From Streptomyces xanthophaeus (GTDB lineage: Bacteria; Actinomycetota; Actinomycetes; Streptomycetales; Streptomycetaceae), in contig NZ_KL647133.1 in assembly GCF_000725805.1 (NCBI RefSeq), forward strand, positions 248,001 through 312,000: a stretch of 64,000 nucleotides of DNA, given 5' to 3'. Below, piece after piece: positions 24,612-33,308 of this stretch. The notes under the pieces are model-generated. The model was given only the letters and a program-made list of their open reading frames with translations. It did no database searches and was not told the origin of the DNA. A program made the position numbers and the translations under genes. The first letter of the stretch is position 1. Each line of letters starts with the position of its first letter.

Positions 24612-27400
24612 GTCGCCATCCCCAGATAGGCCTCGGTCAGCCGGTCCGCCTCCACCTCGGCCCGCGGGCCGCACCAGGAGACCCGGCCCTGGGAGAGGTA
24701 GGCGACGGTGTCGGCGATCCCGAGGATCTCCGCCGCCTTCTCCTCCACGAGCAGCAGCGCGGTCCCGGCCCCGCGGAGCTCGGTGAGCAGCGCGTACACC
24801 TCGTCCACGACGCGCGGGGCGAGCCCGAGCGAGGGCTCGTCGGCGATCAGCACCTCCGGCGGCCGCTGGAGCAGCGGGGCCAGGGCCAGCATCTGCTGCT
24901 CCCCGCCGGACAGCGCACCCGCGGGGATCCCGCGCCGCTCCGCGAGGCGGGGGAAGCGGTCGTAGACGGCGGCCCGGGCCTCGGCCCCGCCGAGGTACAG
25001 GGCCAGGTTCTCCTCGATGGTGAGCGCGGGGAAGATCCCGCGGCCCTCGGGTGCGAGCAGCACCCCGGCCCGCGACCGGCGCACGGCCCCGTCGGCCGTG
25101 GCGTCGCGCCCGCCCACGTGCACGGAGCCGCCCGACACGGGCAGCAGTCCGGCGGCCACCCGGCACGCGGTGCTCTTCCCGGCCCCGTTGGGCCCGAGCA
25201 CGGCGAGGATCTCCCCCCTGCGCACGGTGAGGTCGACCCCGTGCAGCACCAGGCCCCCGTCGTACCCGGCGGTGACGCCGCGCAGCTCCAGGGCGGGCCG
25301 GTCCGCGGCCACGGCCATGCCACCGACCGGCGCGGGCCGGTCCGCGGCCACGGCCCCGCCACCGGCGGGCGGAGTACGGGGCGCGGGCACCGGGGCCGGA
25401 ACCGCAGCGGGAGGCGGGGCGGGAACCGCAGCGGGAGGCGGGGCGGGAGCCCCAGCAGGAGCCTTGACCGCCACCGGGGCAGGAGCCGCGGCTGCGGCCC
25501 GTCTGCGGGCCCGCCGCACCGAGACCGCCGCGCAGTACCCGTCCGGGTCGTTGGCCAGGGCCAGTCCCGCCAGGCCGAACAGGATCACCGGCAGATGGGC
25601 CGACTCCGTCACGTAGTCCGCGAGCAGCCGCGGCGCCACGGCGAACACCAGCCCGGCCACCACCGCGTACTGCGGCCTGCGGACCCCCGCGGCCACCACG
25701 ACCGCCAGCCACACCAGCCCGGTCATCGCCGTGAAATCGGTGGCCGTGATGCGGGTGTTGTACGAGGCGTACAGGACGCCCCCGAACCCGGCCAGTCCGG
25801 CCGACAGCGTGAAGAGCAGCAGCTTGGTCCGCAGGACGGAGACCCCCGAGGCCATCGCCGCCGCGGGAGCCGACCGTACGGCCAGCATCGCGCGCCCCGA
25901 CGGGGAGTTGCGCAGCGCGCTCAGCCCGGCGGCGGCCAGCGCGGCCAGGACCACCAGGGCCACCCCCATCGCCCGGTCGTCGGACAGGTCCACCGGCCCG
26001 ATCACCGGGCGCGGCACCGGCCAGCCCGCGTCCCCGTTGCGCAGCCACCTCAGCTGGAACAGCACCTGGTCGGCGAGGAAGGCCAGGGCCAGCGTGGCCA
26101 GCGCAAGTGACCGCCCGCCCAGGCGCAGCGCCGGCAGGGCGACGAGCGCTCCCAGTGCGGCCGCGACGAGGGTCCCGGCCGCCAGTGCCGCGACGAAGGG
26201 CCAGCCGCGGCTCATCAGCAGCCCGGCGACCAGCGCGGCGCCGGTCACGAAGGTGGCCTGGGCCAGCGAGACCATCGCCCCGAGCCCGGTCACCAGGGTG
26301 AAGGACATGAACACCAGGGCGATGGCCAGTCCTTGGGCCAGCAGTCCGCTCCAGAACGGGGTCGTCACGGTGTAGAAGGCCACGCAGAGCAGCCCCGCAC
26401 CTGCTGCCCACACCCCCCAGCGCCGCCCCCAGGACGCCCCGGCCAGGTGGTCCACCGGCGGGGCGTCGGTGGCCGCGACCCCGGCGGTCCGGGCCCGCCG
26501 GGTGAGCAGGAGCAGGCCGGCGAAGAGGATCAGGAACGGCACCGCCGTGCGGAAGCCGGTGATCCGCTCGGCGAAGGAGGCGTATCCGGCCACCAGGTTC
26601 TGCAGGACGCCCAGCCCCAGCCCGCCCGCGAAGGCGAGCGGTACGGACGCGAACCGCCCGATGACCGCCGCCGTCGCGGAGACGAACAGGAACAGGGTGA
26701 AGTCGTGCGCCGACAGCCCCAGCAGCGGCGTCGCCAGCACCCCCGCCAGCCCGGCCAGCCCCGACGCGATCATCCAGGCCACCGACGACAGCCGGTCGGC
26801 GCTGATCCCGCGCAGCTCGGTCAATGACCGGTTGTCGACGGCGGCGCGCAGCCGCAGGCCCAGCCGGGTGTGCCGCATCAGCACCCACAGCGCCACCGCG
26901 ACCAGCGCCGTCACCACCCAGGTGATCAGCTGGTCGGAGTCGATGCCGACGCCCTCCGTGAGCTGCCAGGACTTCGCGGGGCTGGGCCCCACCCCCGGCA
27001 GCCCGAACTGGTTCTCGGCGGGCTTGACCGGTGCGCCCGCGTCGGCCAGCAGCTCGACCACCCACAGCCCGGCGGCCGGCAGGGCCACCAGCAGCCCGAT
27101 GGTCGCGACGATCTGCGCGGTCTCGCCGACCCGCGCGAGCCGCCGGAACATCAGCCGGTCCAGCCCCCAGCCCAGGGCGGGGGCCAGGACGAACACCACC
27201 AGCAGCGCCGCGGGCACCGCGGGCCAGCCGAGCCCCGAGTGCAGCTCGTAGAAGGTGAGGGCGCACAGGTAGGCGGTGGCCCCGTGCGCGAAGTTGAACA
27301 GCCCGGACGCCGAGTACGACAGCACCAGCCCGGTGGCCAGCAGTGCGTACAGGGCGCCGGAGACCAGACCGCTCAGTACGAAGACGAGCAGATCGCCCAT
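24608..27400 (-). CDS. Fused LivH-LivM-LivF: two permease domains and one ATPase of a branched-chain-type ABC importer
   Basis: A 930-residue protein that joins three usually separate subunits. Residues 1-305 are LivH-like (LSGLVSGALYALLATGLVL, FNFAHGATAYL, VDNRSLTELRGI). Residues 330-630 are LivM-like (GLGAMVSLAQATFVTGA, LALATLALAFLADQV, NSPSGRAMLAVRS). A Pro/Ala linker (about 645-700) contains repeated PPPAAVPA blocks and two copies of AVAADRPA. Residues 705-930 are a LivF-like ATPase with GPNGAGKS, LSGGEQQML, VLIADEPSLGL and LLVEEKA; the switch His is replaced by Glu. ATG 27400 lies 10 bases after the binding-protein gene. Substrates of the family include amino acids, amides, urea and aromatic acids. 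Confidence 0.92.
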   Translation of the reverse strand: MGDLLVFVLSGLVSGALYALLATGLVLSYSASGLFNFAHGATAYLCALTFYELHSGLGWPAVPAALLVVFVLAPALGWGLDRLMFRRLARVGETAQIVATIGLLVALPAAGLWVVELLADAGAPVKPAENQFGLPGVGPSPAKSWQLTEGVGIDSDQLITWVVTALVAVALWVLMRHTRLGLRLRAAVDNRSLTELRGISADRLSSVAWMIASGLAGLAGVLATPLLGLSAHDFTLFLFVSATAAVIGRFASVPLAFAGGLGLGVLQNLVAGYASFAERITGFRTAVPFLILFAGLLLLTRRARTAGVAATDAPPVDHLAGASWGRRWGVWAAGAGLLCVAFYTVTTPFWSGLLAQGLAIALVFMSFTLVTGLGAMVSLAQATFVTGAALVAGLLMSRGWPFVAALAAGTLVAAALGALVALPALRLGGRSLALATLALAFLADQVLFQLRWLRNGDAGWPVPRPVIGPVDLSDDRAMGVALVVLAALAAAGLSALRNSPSGRAMLAVRSAPAAAMASGVSVLRTKLLLFTLSAGLAGFGGVLYASYNTRITATDFTAMTGLVWLAVVVAAGVRRPQYAVVAGLVFAVAPRLLADYVTESAHLPVILFGLAGLALANDPDGYCAAVSVRRARRRAAAAAPAPVAVKAPAGAPAPPPAAVPAPPPAAVPAPVPAPRTPPAGGGAVAADRPAPVGGMAVAADRPALELRGVTAGYDGGLVLHGVDLTVRRGEILAVLGPNGAGKSTACRVAAGLLPVSGGSVHVGGRDATADGAVRRSRAGVLLAPEGRGIFPALTIEENLALYLGGAEARAAVYDRFPRLAERRGIPAGALSGGEQQMLALAPLLQRPPEVLIADEPSLGLAPRVVDEVYALLTELRGAGTALLLVEEKAAEILGIADTVAYLSQGRVSWCGPRAEVEADRLTEAYLGMAT

Positions 27401-27410
27401 GCCGCGTCCT

Positions 27411-28676
27411 CTACTTGAAGGGGATGGGCTCGTAGCACTTGAACGGGACGGAGACCTCGTACGCGCCGTTCTTCAGCTGTACGAGCGCCCCGCAGCCGAA
27501 GCTGTCCTTCTGCCCCTTGGGTTCCGCCCGGTCGCCGACGAGCGTGCCGGTGTCGGAGAAGCCCTGCGCGGCGGCCTGGAAGGACTCGACGGTCAGCTCC
27601 TTGCCCGCCTTCTGCGCGATGGACAGGAACAGGTCGGCCGACATGTACCCGGTCATCATGTGCATGTTGAGCGGTACGTCCTGGCCGCCCGCGGCCGCCT
27701 TGATGTCGGCCTTGAACTGCGCCATCTGCGGATCGGCCGACTCGAAGGGCTGGAACTGCAGCAGGACGTGCACCCCGTCGAGCGCCTGCTTGGTGGCGTC
27801 CTTGGCGAGCAGGCCCGGGTCGTAGTCGGTGGGGTCGGAGATCAGGCCCTTGTAGCCGCTGCGCTTGAGTGCGGTGAACAGACCGATGTTGTTGGGGGTC
27901 TGCATCACGGAGACCACGGCGTCCGGCGCCTTGCCGCCGTTGCTCTCCATGATCTCCTTCACGTACGCGGACCAGTCGTTGGGAACGGCCGTGCCGGGTA
28001 CGGAGGCCTTGGCGTAGGAGACGGTGAACCCGGCGCTCGTGAAGCCCTGCTGGAAGGTCCGGATGCCGAACTTGCCGGCGTCGCTGTCGTTGGCGATGAC
28101 CGCCACCGATTTGCCCTGGGCCCCGCCGAGGATCTGCGCGATGCCCTCGGGCCAGGTCTGGTTGAGGGTTCCGCCGGGGGTGGGCACCAGGCAGCCGTTG
28201 AACCCGTAGACGTACTTGGGCCCGCAGAAGGAGGGCAGGGTGCCCCAGCCGAAGGTGGGGACCTTCTCCTGCTCCAGGAAGTCGGCTCCGGAGAAGGTCA
28301 CCGAGCTCATGGGGGACACCGCGAAGACCTTGTCCTGCTGGACGAGCTTGCGGGCTGCGGCGAGGTTCTTCGCCGGGTCCTGGCCGTCGTCCTCCGCGCC
28401 GAGGTATTCGATCTTGCGTCCGTTGACGCCGCCCTCGGCGTTGGCTCTGAGGTAGCGCGCCCTGGCCCCGAGGTCGGTGTCCTTCTTGCTGTAGCCGCTG
28501 GCGGTGGTCATCGACACGATCCCGCCGACCTTGATCGAGTCTGCGGTCACCCCGCGGGCGTTCCCGGCGGGGCCGGGCTTCGGGCCGGTGCCGCTGGAGG
28601 TGGAGGCGGAGTTGCAGGCGGAGACGAGCGCGAGGGCCGCTGCCGCGGCGGCCAGGGTGCGGATCGGTCGCAACAT
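27411..28676 (-). CDS. ABC transporter substrate-binding lipoprotein, LivJ/Peripla_BP_6 type
   Basis: A 421-residue lipoprotein. The signal ends in the lipobox LALVSAC (Cys 21), followed by a Ser/Thr/Gly linker. ADSIKVGGIVSMT is the usual first strand of Peripla_BP_6 domains, and GGVNGRKIEYLGAEDDGQDP with LVQQDKVFAVSP are family blocks. It should bind the ligand outside the membrane and hand it to the fused permease. ATG 28676 is chosen because GGAGGGGATC stands just upstream; the longer in-frame ORF runs through the promoter. It is the first gene of the transporter operon and has its own promoter with operator-like repeats. Confidence 0.92.
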   Translation of the reverse strand: MLRPIRTLAAAAAALALVSACNSASTSSGTGPKPGPAGNARGVTADSIKVGGIVSMTTASGYSKKDTDLGARARYLRANAEGGVNGRKIEYLGAEDDGQDPAKNLAAARKLVQQDKVFAVSPMSSVTFSGADFLEQEKVPTFGWGTLPSFCGPKYVYGFNGCLVPTPGGTLNQTWPEGIAQILGGAQGKSVAVIANDSDAGKFGIRTFQQGFTSAGFTVSYAKASVPGTAVPNDWSAYVKEIMESNGGKAPDAVVSVMQTPNNIGLFTALKRSGYKGLISDPTDYDPGLLAKDATKQALDGVHVLLQFQPFESADPQMAQFKADIKAAAGGQDVPLNMHMMTGYMSADLFLSIAQKAGKELTVESFQAAAQGFSDTGTLVGDRAEPKGQKDSFGCGALVQLKNGAYEVSVPFKCYEPIPFK

Positions 28677-28707
28677 GTAAAGGATCCCCTCCGGTCGGAA
28701 TCCCCGC

Positions 28708-28768
28708 ATTCTGTGCGCGACCTGACGGATCGTCAATATCAAGGACGAAGTAAAGTGATGGACCGTCA
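28708..28768 (-). promoter_or_regulatory. Promoter and paired operator-like repeats of the ABC transporter operon
   Basis: On the minus strand TTGACG (28731-28736), a 17-base spacer and CAGAAT (28708-28713) form a good HrdB-type promoter. Two related inverted repeats, TGACGGATCGTCA (28723-28735) and TGATGGACCGTCA (28756-28768), are 33 bases apart, which places them on the same helix face. The first overlaps the -35 hexamer, so bound protein would block transcription. TGACGnnnCGTCA-like sites are typical of TetR-family repressors. Confidence 0.65.
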
Positions 28769-28800
28769 GAATCCATGGGACGGCGCCCCGGCCGGGTACG

Positions 28801-30630
28801 TCATGCCTGGTAGAGGGCCGCGACCTCCTTGGCGTACGTCTTCTCGATCGCCCGCCGCTTCAGCTTCAGCGAAGGGGTCAGCAGCCCCTGTTCCTCCGTG
28901 AACTGATCCGCCAGCACCCGGAAGTTGCGGATCGCCTCGGCCTGCGAGACCAGGGTGTTGGCGGCCACCACCGCCCTGCGGACCTCCGTCGTCAGCTCCT
29001 CGTCGTGCACCAGGTCCGCGGCCCCCAGCTGCGGCCGGCCGCGCATGGCCAGCCAGTGCGCGACCCCCTCCATGTCCAGGGTGAGCAGCGCGGCGATGTA
29101 GGGCCGGTCATTGCCCACCAATACGCACTGCGACACCAGTGGATGCGAACGCACCCGCTCCTCCAGGGCGTTGGGGGCCACGCTCTTGCCGTTGGAGGTC
29201 ACCAGGATCTCCTTCTTGCGGCCCGTGATGGTCAGGTACCCGCCCTCGTCGAGCCGCCCCAGGTCCCCGGTCGCCAGCCAGCCGCCGCGCAGCACCTCAT
29301 CCGTGGCGTGCGGGTCGTTGAGGTAGCCGGAGAAGATGTGCCCGCCGTGCAGCCACACCTCCCCGTCCTGCGCGATGTGCACCGTACTGCCCGGGATGGG
29401 CGGGCCCACCGTGCCGTACTTCGTGGCCCCCGGCGGGTTCGCCGTCGCCGCCGCGCACGACTCCGTCAGCCCGTACCCCTCGAACACCGTGATCCCCGCG
29501 CCCTCGAAGAACAGCCCGAGGCGGCGCGACATCGCCGAACCGCCCGACATCGCGTGCCGCACCCGGCCGCCCATCGCCTCGCGGACCTTCGCGTACACCA
29601 GCTTCTCGAACAGCTGGTGCTCCATCCGCAGCCCCGCCGAAGGCCCCGGTCCGGTGCCGAAGGCCTTCTCCTCGCGGGCTTCCGCGTACCGCACCGCCGT
29701 CTCCACCGCCCGGTCGAAGGGCCCCGTACGCCCCTGCGCCTCCGCCGTACGGCGGGCCGCCGCGAAGACCTTCTCGAAGACGTACGGGACCCCGAGTACG
29801 AAGGTCGGCCGGAACGCGGCCAGGTCCGGCAGCAGCTCGGCCGCCGCCAGCACCGGCTGGTGCCCGAGCTTGACCCGGGCCCGGACCGCGGCCACCTCCA
29901 CCATCCGCCCGAAGACGTGGGCCAGCGGCAGGAAGAGCAGGGTGGAGGGCTCCTCGCCGGGGCGCGCCCGGAAGACCGACTCCCAGCGGCTGACCAGCGT
30001 GTCGGCCTCGTACATGAAGTTCGCGTGGGTCAGCACGCACCCCTTCGGGCGGCCCGTGGTGCCCGAGGTGTAGATGACGGTGGCGACCGCGTCGGGGGTC
30101 ACGGCGCTCCGGTGGCGGTGCACGACGTCCTCGGCGACCCCGCTCCCGGCGGCCACGAGCTCGTCCACCGCCCCGGTGTCGAGCTGCCACAGCCGGCGCA
30201 GCATCGGCAGCCGGTCGATCACCGAGCCCACGGTCATGGCCTGGTCCTCGTTCTCCACGACACAGGCCGTGCACTGCGCGTCGTACAGGATCCAGTGCAC
30301 CTGCTCGGTGGAGGAGGTCGGGTACACCGGGACGGGCTGTGCCCCGACGGCCCACAGCGCGAAGTCGAAGAGCGTCCACTCGTACCGGGTGCGGGACATC
30401 ACCGCGACGCGGTCCCCGAACCGCACTCCCTGGGCCAGCAGCCCCTTGGCCAGTGCGAGCACCTGCGCCGCCAGTTCCCGTGAGGTCACATCGCGCCAGA
30501 TCCCCCCGGTCTTCCGGCCGAGCACCACCCGGCCGGGATCCTGGCGGGCATGCTGGAAGACGACGTCGGCCAGGCCGCCGACGGGCGCGCCCGTGGCGAC
30601 CGGCGGGACGGTGATCTCGCGCAAGGTCAC
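28801..30630 (-). CDS. Long-chain acyl-CoA ligase (AMP-forming), FadD15-like
   Basis: A 609-residue adenylate-forming enzyme. VIYTSGTTGRPKGCVLTH is the P-loop motif, EGYGLTESCAA is the A5 motif, and GWLATGDLGRLDEGGYLTITGRKKE contains the A7/A8 hinge; the catalytic Lys near the end lies in LTPSLKLKRRAIEKTYA. The length and the LMEHQLFEKLVYAKVREAMGG-like middle are typical of bacterial long-chain ligases of the FadD15 group. It activates a fatty or similar carboxylic acid with ATP and CoA at the inner membrane face. The start is GTG 30630 after GGAGAGGAGC. It lies on the same strand 124 bases before the transporter operon, which has its own promoter. Confidence 0.92.
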   Translation of the reverse strand: MTLREITVPPVATGAPVGGLADVVFQHARQDPGRVVLGRKTGGIWRDVTSRELAAQVLALAKGLLAQGVRFGDRVAVMSRTRYEWTLFDFALWAVGAQPVPVYPTSSTEQVHWILYDAQCTACVVENEDQAMTVGSVIDRLPMLRRLWQLDTGAVDELVAAGSGVAEDVVHRHRSAVTPDAVATVIYTSGTTGRPKGCVLTHANFMYEADTLVSRWESVFRARPGEEPSTLLFLPLAHVFGRMVEVAAVRARVKLGHQPVLAAAELLPDLAAFRPTFVLGVPYVFEKVFAAARRTAEAQGRTGPFDRAVETAVRYAEAREEKAFGTGPGPSAGLRMEHQLFEKLVYAKVREAMGGRVRHAMSGGSAMSRRLGLFFEGAGITVFEGYGLTESCAAATANPPGATKYGTVGPPIPGSTVHIAQDGEVWLHGGHIFSGYLNDPHATDEVLRGGWLATGDLGRLDEGGYLTITGRKKEILVTSNGKSVAPNALEERVRSHPLVSQCVLVGNDRPYIAALLTLDMEGVAHWLAMRGRPQLGAADLVHDEELTTEVRRAVVAANTLVSQAEAIRNFRVLADQFTEEQGLLTPSLKLKRRAIEKTYAKEVAALYQA

Positions 30631-30767
30631 GCTCCTCTCCGCACGGCGCGGCGACGCTACCCCACGCCCGGCTACAGATGATCAGCCTGCGGATTCCTCC
30701 ACAAGACCTCCGCAGCCAGCGGTTTCCCGCCCGCGGGGGCCCCGCCGGGTCCGCCGGGTCCGCCGGG

Positions 30768-31619
30768 TCAGGAGGCACGGCTGAGGCGGTCCGCGCCGCC
30801 GAGGACGGCCGCGGCCAGGGCGTCCGAGGCCGGGGTCGGCCGCTGTCCCTGGAGCAGTGCGAAGTCCACCGGCCCGAGCTCCGGCAGCCCGCCCACCCGC
30901 ACCAGTCCCGGCGGGATCAGGCCCCGGGTGTGCGCCATCACCCCGAGCCCGGCCCGGGCCGCCGCGACCAGACCGCTCAGGCTGCCGCTCGTGCACGCGA
31001 TCCGCCAGGCCCGGCCCTCCCGCTCCAGCGCCTCCAGTGCCCGCGCCCGGGTGATCCCCGGCGGCGGGAAGACGATCAGCGGCACCGGCCGCTCCGGGTC
31101 CACCCGCAGCCCCTCCGCCCCGATCCACACCATCCGGTCCCGCCACACCAGCCGGCCCCGCTCGTCCCCCGGACCCCGCCGCTTCGCCAGCACCAGGTCG
31201 AGGCGCCCCGCGTCCAGCCGTTCGTGCAGGGTGCCCGACAGCTCCACCGACAGCTCCAGGTCCACCTCCGGGTGCTCGTGCCGGAAGCCCTCCAGGATCT
31301 CCGGCAGCCGCGTCAGCACGAAGTCCTCCGACGCCCCGAACCGCAGCCGGCCGCGCAGCCGCGTACCCGCGAAGAAGGCCGCCGCCCGCTCGTGCGCCTC
31401 CAGGATCGTCCGGGCGAAGCCCAGCAGGGCCTCGCCGTCCTCCGTCAGCTCCACGCGGTGCGTGTCCCGGACGAACAGCGGCCGTCCCGTCGCCTCCTCC
31501 AGCCGCCGCACGTGCTGGCTGACCGTGGACTGCCCCACACCGAGCCGCCCGGCGGCCTGGGTGAAGCTGAGCGTCTGGGCGACCGTGAGGAAGGTGCGCA
31601 ACTGGACGGGGTCGTACAT
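30768..31619 (-). CDS. LysR-family transcriptional regulator
   Basis: A 283-residue LysR regulator. The winged helix-turn-helix is at residues 1-60 (LRTFLTVAQTLSFTQAAGRLGVGQSTVSQHVRRLEEATGRPLF with RDTHRVELTEDGE). The rest is a two-lobed co-inducer domain starting LRGRLRFGASEDFVLTRLPE. LysR regulators usually control a divergent neighbour; here that is the bile-acid-type symporter, about 570 bases away across a tandem repeat array. ATG 31619 is used. A 10-bp inverted repeat stands 18 bases upstream and could be its autoregulatory site. Confidence 0.92.
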   Translation of the reverse strand: MYDPVQLRTFLTVAQTLSFTQAAGRLGVGQSTVSQHVRRLEEATGRPLFVRDTHRVELTEDGEALLGFARTILEAHERAAAFFAGTRLRGRLRFGASEDFVLTRLPEILEGFRHEHPEVDLELSVELSGTLHERLDAGRLDLVLAKRRGPGDERGRLVWRDRMVWIGAEGLRVDPERPVPLIVFPPPGITRARALEALEREGRAWRIACTSGSLSGLVAAARAGLGVMAHTRGLIPPGLVRVGGLPELGPVDFALLQGQRPTPASDALAAAVLGGADRLSRAS

Positions 31620-31637
31620 ACCCCCATGTTAGGGCGG

Positions 31638-31660
31638 TGTCATTGCGCTTCGCGATGACA
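31638..31660. promoter_or_regulatory. Inverted repeat upstream of the LysR gene
   Basis: TGTCATTGCG and CGCGATGACA form 10-bp arms with one mismatch around CTT, immediately upstream of the LysR start. The position and size fit a LysR recognition site, but this is inferred only from symmetry. Confidence 0.5.
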
Positions 31661-31718
31661 GTGAGTGCAGTGTGCAGGTTTCCCGATGACTGCCGTCCGG
31701 TGACGATGGAGGTGAGCG

Positions 31719-32155
31719 ACCCGACCTGCCCGTGGGCACGGGCGGGGGAGCCACCCGACGTGCCTGTGCGCGGGAGCGGGGAGCGCCCGACCTGCCCCCG
31801 GGTGGGAGTGGGGAGCGCCCCTGACCTACCTGTGGGCGGGAAAGGGTGGCACCCCTGACCTGCATGTGGGCGGGAAAGGGTGGCACCCCTGACCTGCATG
31901 TGGGCGGGAAAGGGTGGCACCCCTGACCTGCATGTGGGTGGGTGGCGGAGCACCCGACTTGCCTGTGGGTGGGAACGGGTGGCACCCCGATCTGCCTGTG
32001 GGCATGGGCGGGGAAGCGACCTGCCCGTGGGCGGGCGCGGGAGCACCCCGACCTGCCCGCTGGGCGGGCGCAGGGAGCACCCGCCCGCGCCCGTAGGCAT
32101 GACCCCCGACCTGCCCCTGAGCGGGAGGCGGGAGCACCCCACCCCAACCCATGGG
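31719..32155. repeat. Degenerate 34-bp tandem repeat array, about 13 units
   Basis: The unit begins CCGACCTGCCTGTGGGCGGG and continues with about 14 bases of purine-rich sequence ending in GCACC. Copies start near 31723, 31757, 31789, 31823, 31857, 31891, 31925, 31956, 31989, 32018, 32050 and 32083, with worn copies to about 32150. Five consecutive spacings (from 31789 to 31925) are 34 or exact multiples of it; others range from 25 to 34. Units four to six are almost identical, so they were copied recently. There are no spacers, so this is a minisatellite. It fills most of the 570-base gap between the LysR gene and the symporter gene. Confidence 0.88.
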
Positions 32156-32189
32156 CACCCCGCCCCGACAGCGAAAGAGCACCCCGCGC

Positions 32190-33299
32190 ATGCGCCGCCC
32201 GCACCTCCCCGCCAGGCTGCCCCTGGACCCGTACGTCCTGGCCCTGCTCGGCACCGTCGGCCTCGCCGCCCTGTTGCCCGCCCGCGGCGCGGCCGCCGCC
32301 CTCGCGGACGGCGCCTCCACCGCGGCCGTGGCCCTGCTCTTCTTCCTCTACGGCGCCCGGCTCTCCACCCGCGAGGCCCTCGACGGGTTCCGGCACTGGC
32401 GACTCCACCTCACCGTGCTCGCCTGCACCTTCCTCCTCTTCCCCCTCCTCGGTCTGGCCGCCCGGGGCCTGGTCCCGACCCTCCTGACGCCCCCGCTCTA
32501 CAGCGGCCTGCTCTTCCTCTGCCTGGTCCCCTCGACCATCCAGTCCTCGATCGCCTTCACGTCCATGGCCCGGGGCAACGTCCCCGCCGCGATATGCGCC
32601 GGCTCCTTCTCCAGCCTCGCCGGGATCCTCCTCACCCCCCTGCTCGCGGCGCTCCTGCTCGGTGGCCACGCGGGCGGCTTCTCCCTCGGCTCCCTGCTGA
32701 AGATCGTCCTCCAGCTCCTGCTGCCCTTCCTCCTCGGCCAGTTCCTGCGCCGCTGGGTCGGCGGCTTCCTCGTCCGCCACAAGAAGGTCCTCGGCCGCGT
32801 CGACCGCGGTTCGATCCTGCTCGTCGTCTACGCGGCCTTCAGCGCGGGCATGGCCGCCGGGGTCTGGCAGCAGGTGAGCCTCCCGCGCCTCGGTGCCCTG
32901 CTGCTGGTGGAGGCCGCGCTCCTCGGCGTGATGCTCCTCGTGACCTGGTACGGGGCCAAGCGTCTCGGCTTCGACCGCGCCGACCGCATCGCCGTCCAGT
33001 TCGCCGGGTCGAAGAAGAGCCTGGCGGCCGGACTCCCCATGGCCAGCGTGCTGTTCGGGGCCCAGGCGAGCCTCGCCGTGCTCCCACTGATGCTGTTCCA
33101 CCAGATGCAGCTCATGGTCTGCGCGGTCCTCGCCCGACGCCGCGCCGAGGACCCGCTCGACGACGCGGACGACGACGCGGACGACGTCGGCGACGCCGGG
33201 GGCGCGGGGGACTCCAGGGGCCGGGGCGGCGAACTTCCCGCCGCCCGTGTGGTGGAGGTCTCCTGGAGCTCCCAACACCCCGCCCGGCAGGCCCGGTAA
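32190..33299 (+). CDS. Bile acid:sodium symporter (BASS/SBF-like) family protein
   Basis: A 369-residue membrane protein with nine or ten hydrophobic segments. LFFLYGARLSTREAL, LVPSTIQSSIAFTSMARGNVP (the first crossover region), FSSLAGILLTPLLAALLL and FAGSKKSLAAGLPMA (the second crossover) match the SBF-like 7/YfeH branch of the BASS family. These proteins import organic anions with sodium; the bacterial substrate is usually unknown. The C-terminal 50 residues are an acidic soluble tail with repeated DDADDDADD. ATG 32190 is preferred (GAAAGAG upstream); an in-frame ATG at 32151 lies inside the repeat array. Confidence 0.88.
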   Translation: MRRPHLPARLPLDPYVLALLGTVGLAALLPARGAAAALADGASTAAVALLFFLYGARLSTREALDGFRHWRLHLTVLACTFLLFPLLGLAARGLVPTLLTPPLYSGLLFLCLVPSTIQSSIAFTSMARGNVPAAICAGSFSSLAGILLTPLLAALLLGGHAGGFSLGSLLKIVLQLLLPFLLGQFLRRWVGGFLVRHKKVLGRVDRGSILLVVYAAFSAGMAAGVWQQVSLPRLGALLLVEAALLGVMLLVTWYGAKRLGFDRADRIAVQFAGSKKSLAAGLPMASVLFGAQASLAVLPLMLFHQMQLMVCAVLARRRAEDPLDDADDDADDVGDAGGAGDSRGRGGELPAARVVEVSWSSQHPARQAR

Positions 33300-33308
33300 C
33301 GTGCGGCG

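Noticed and set aside
31719..32155. Possible CRISPR array
   Set aside because: Units follow directly after each other with a 34-base mode and no unique spacers. No cas gene is near.
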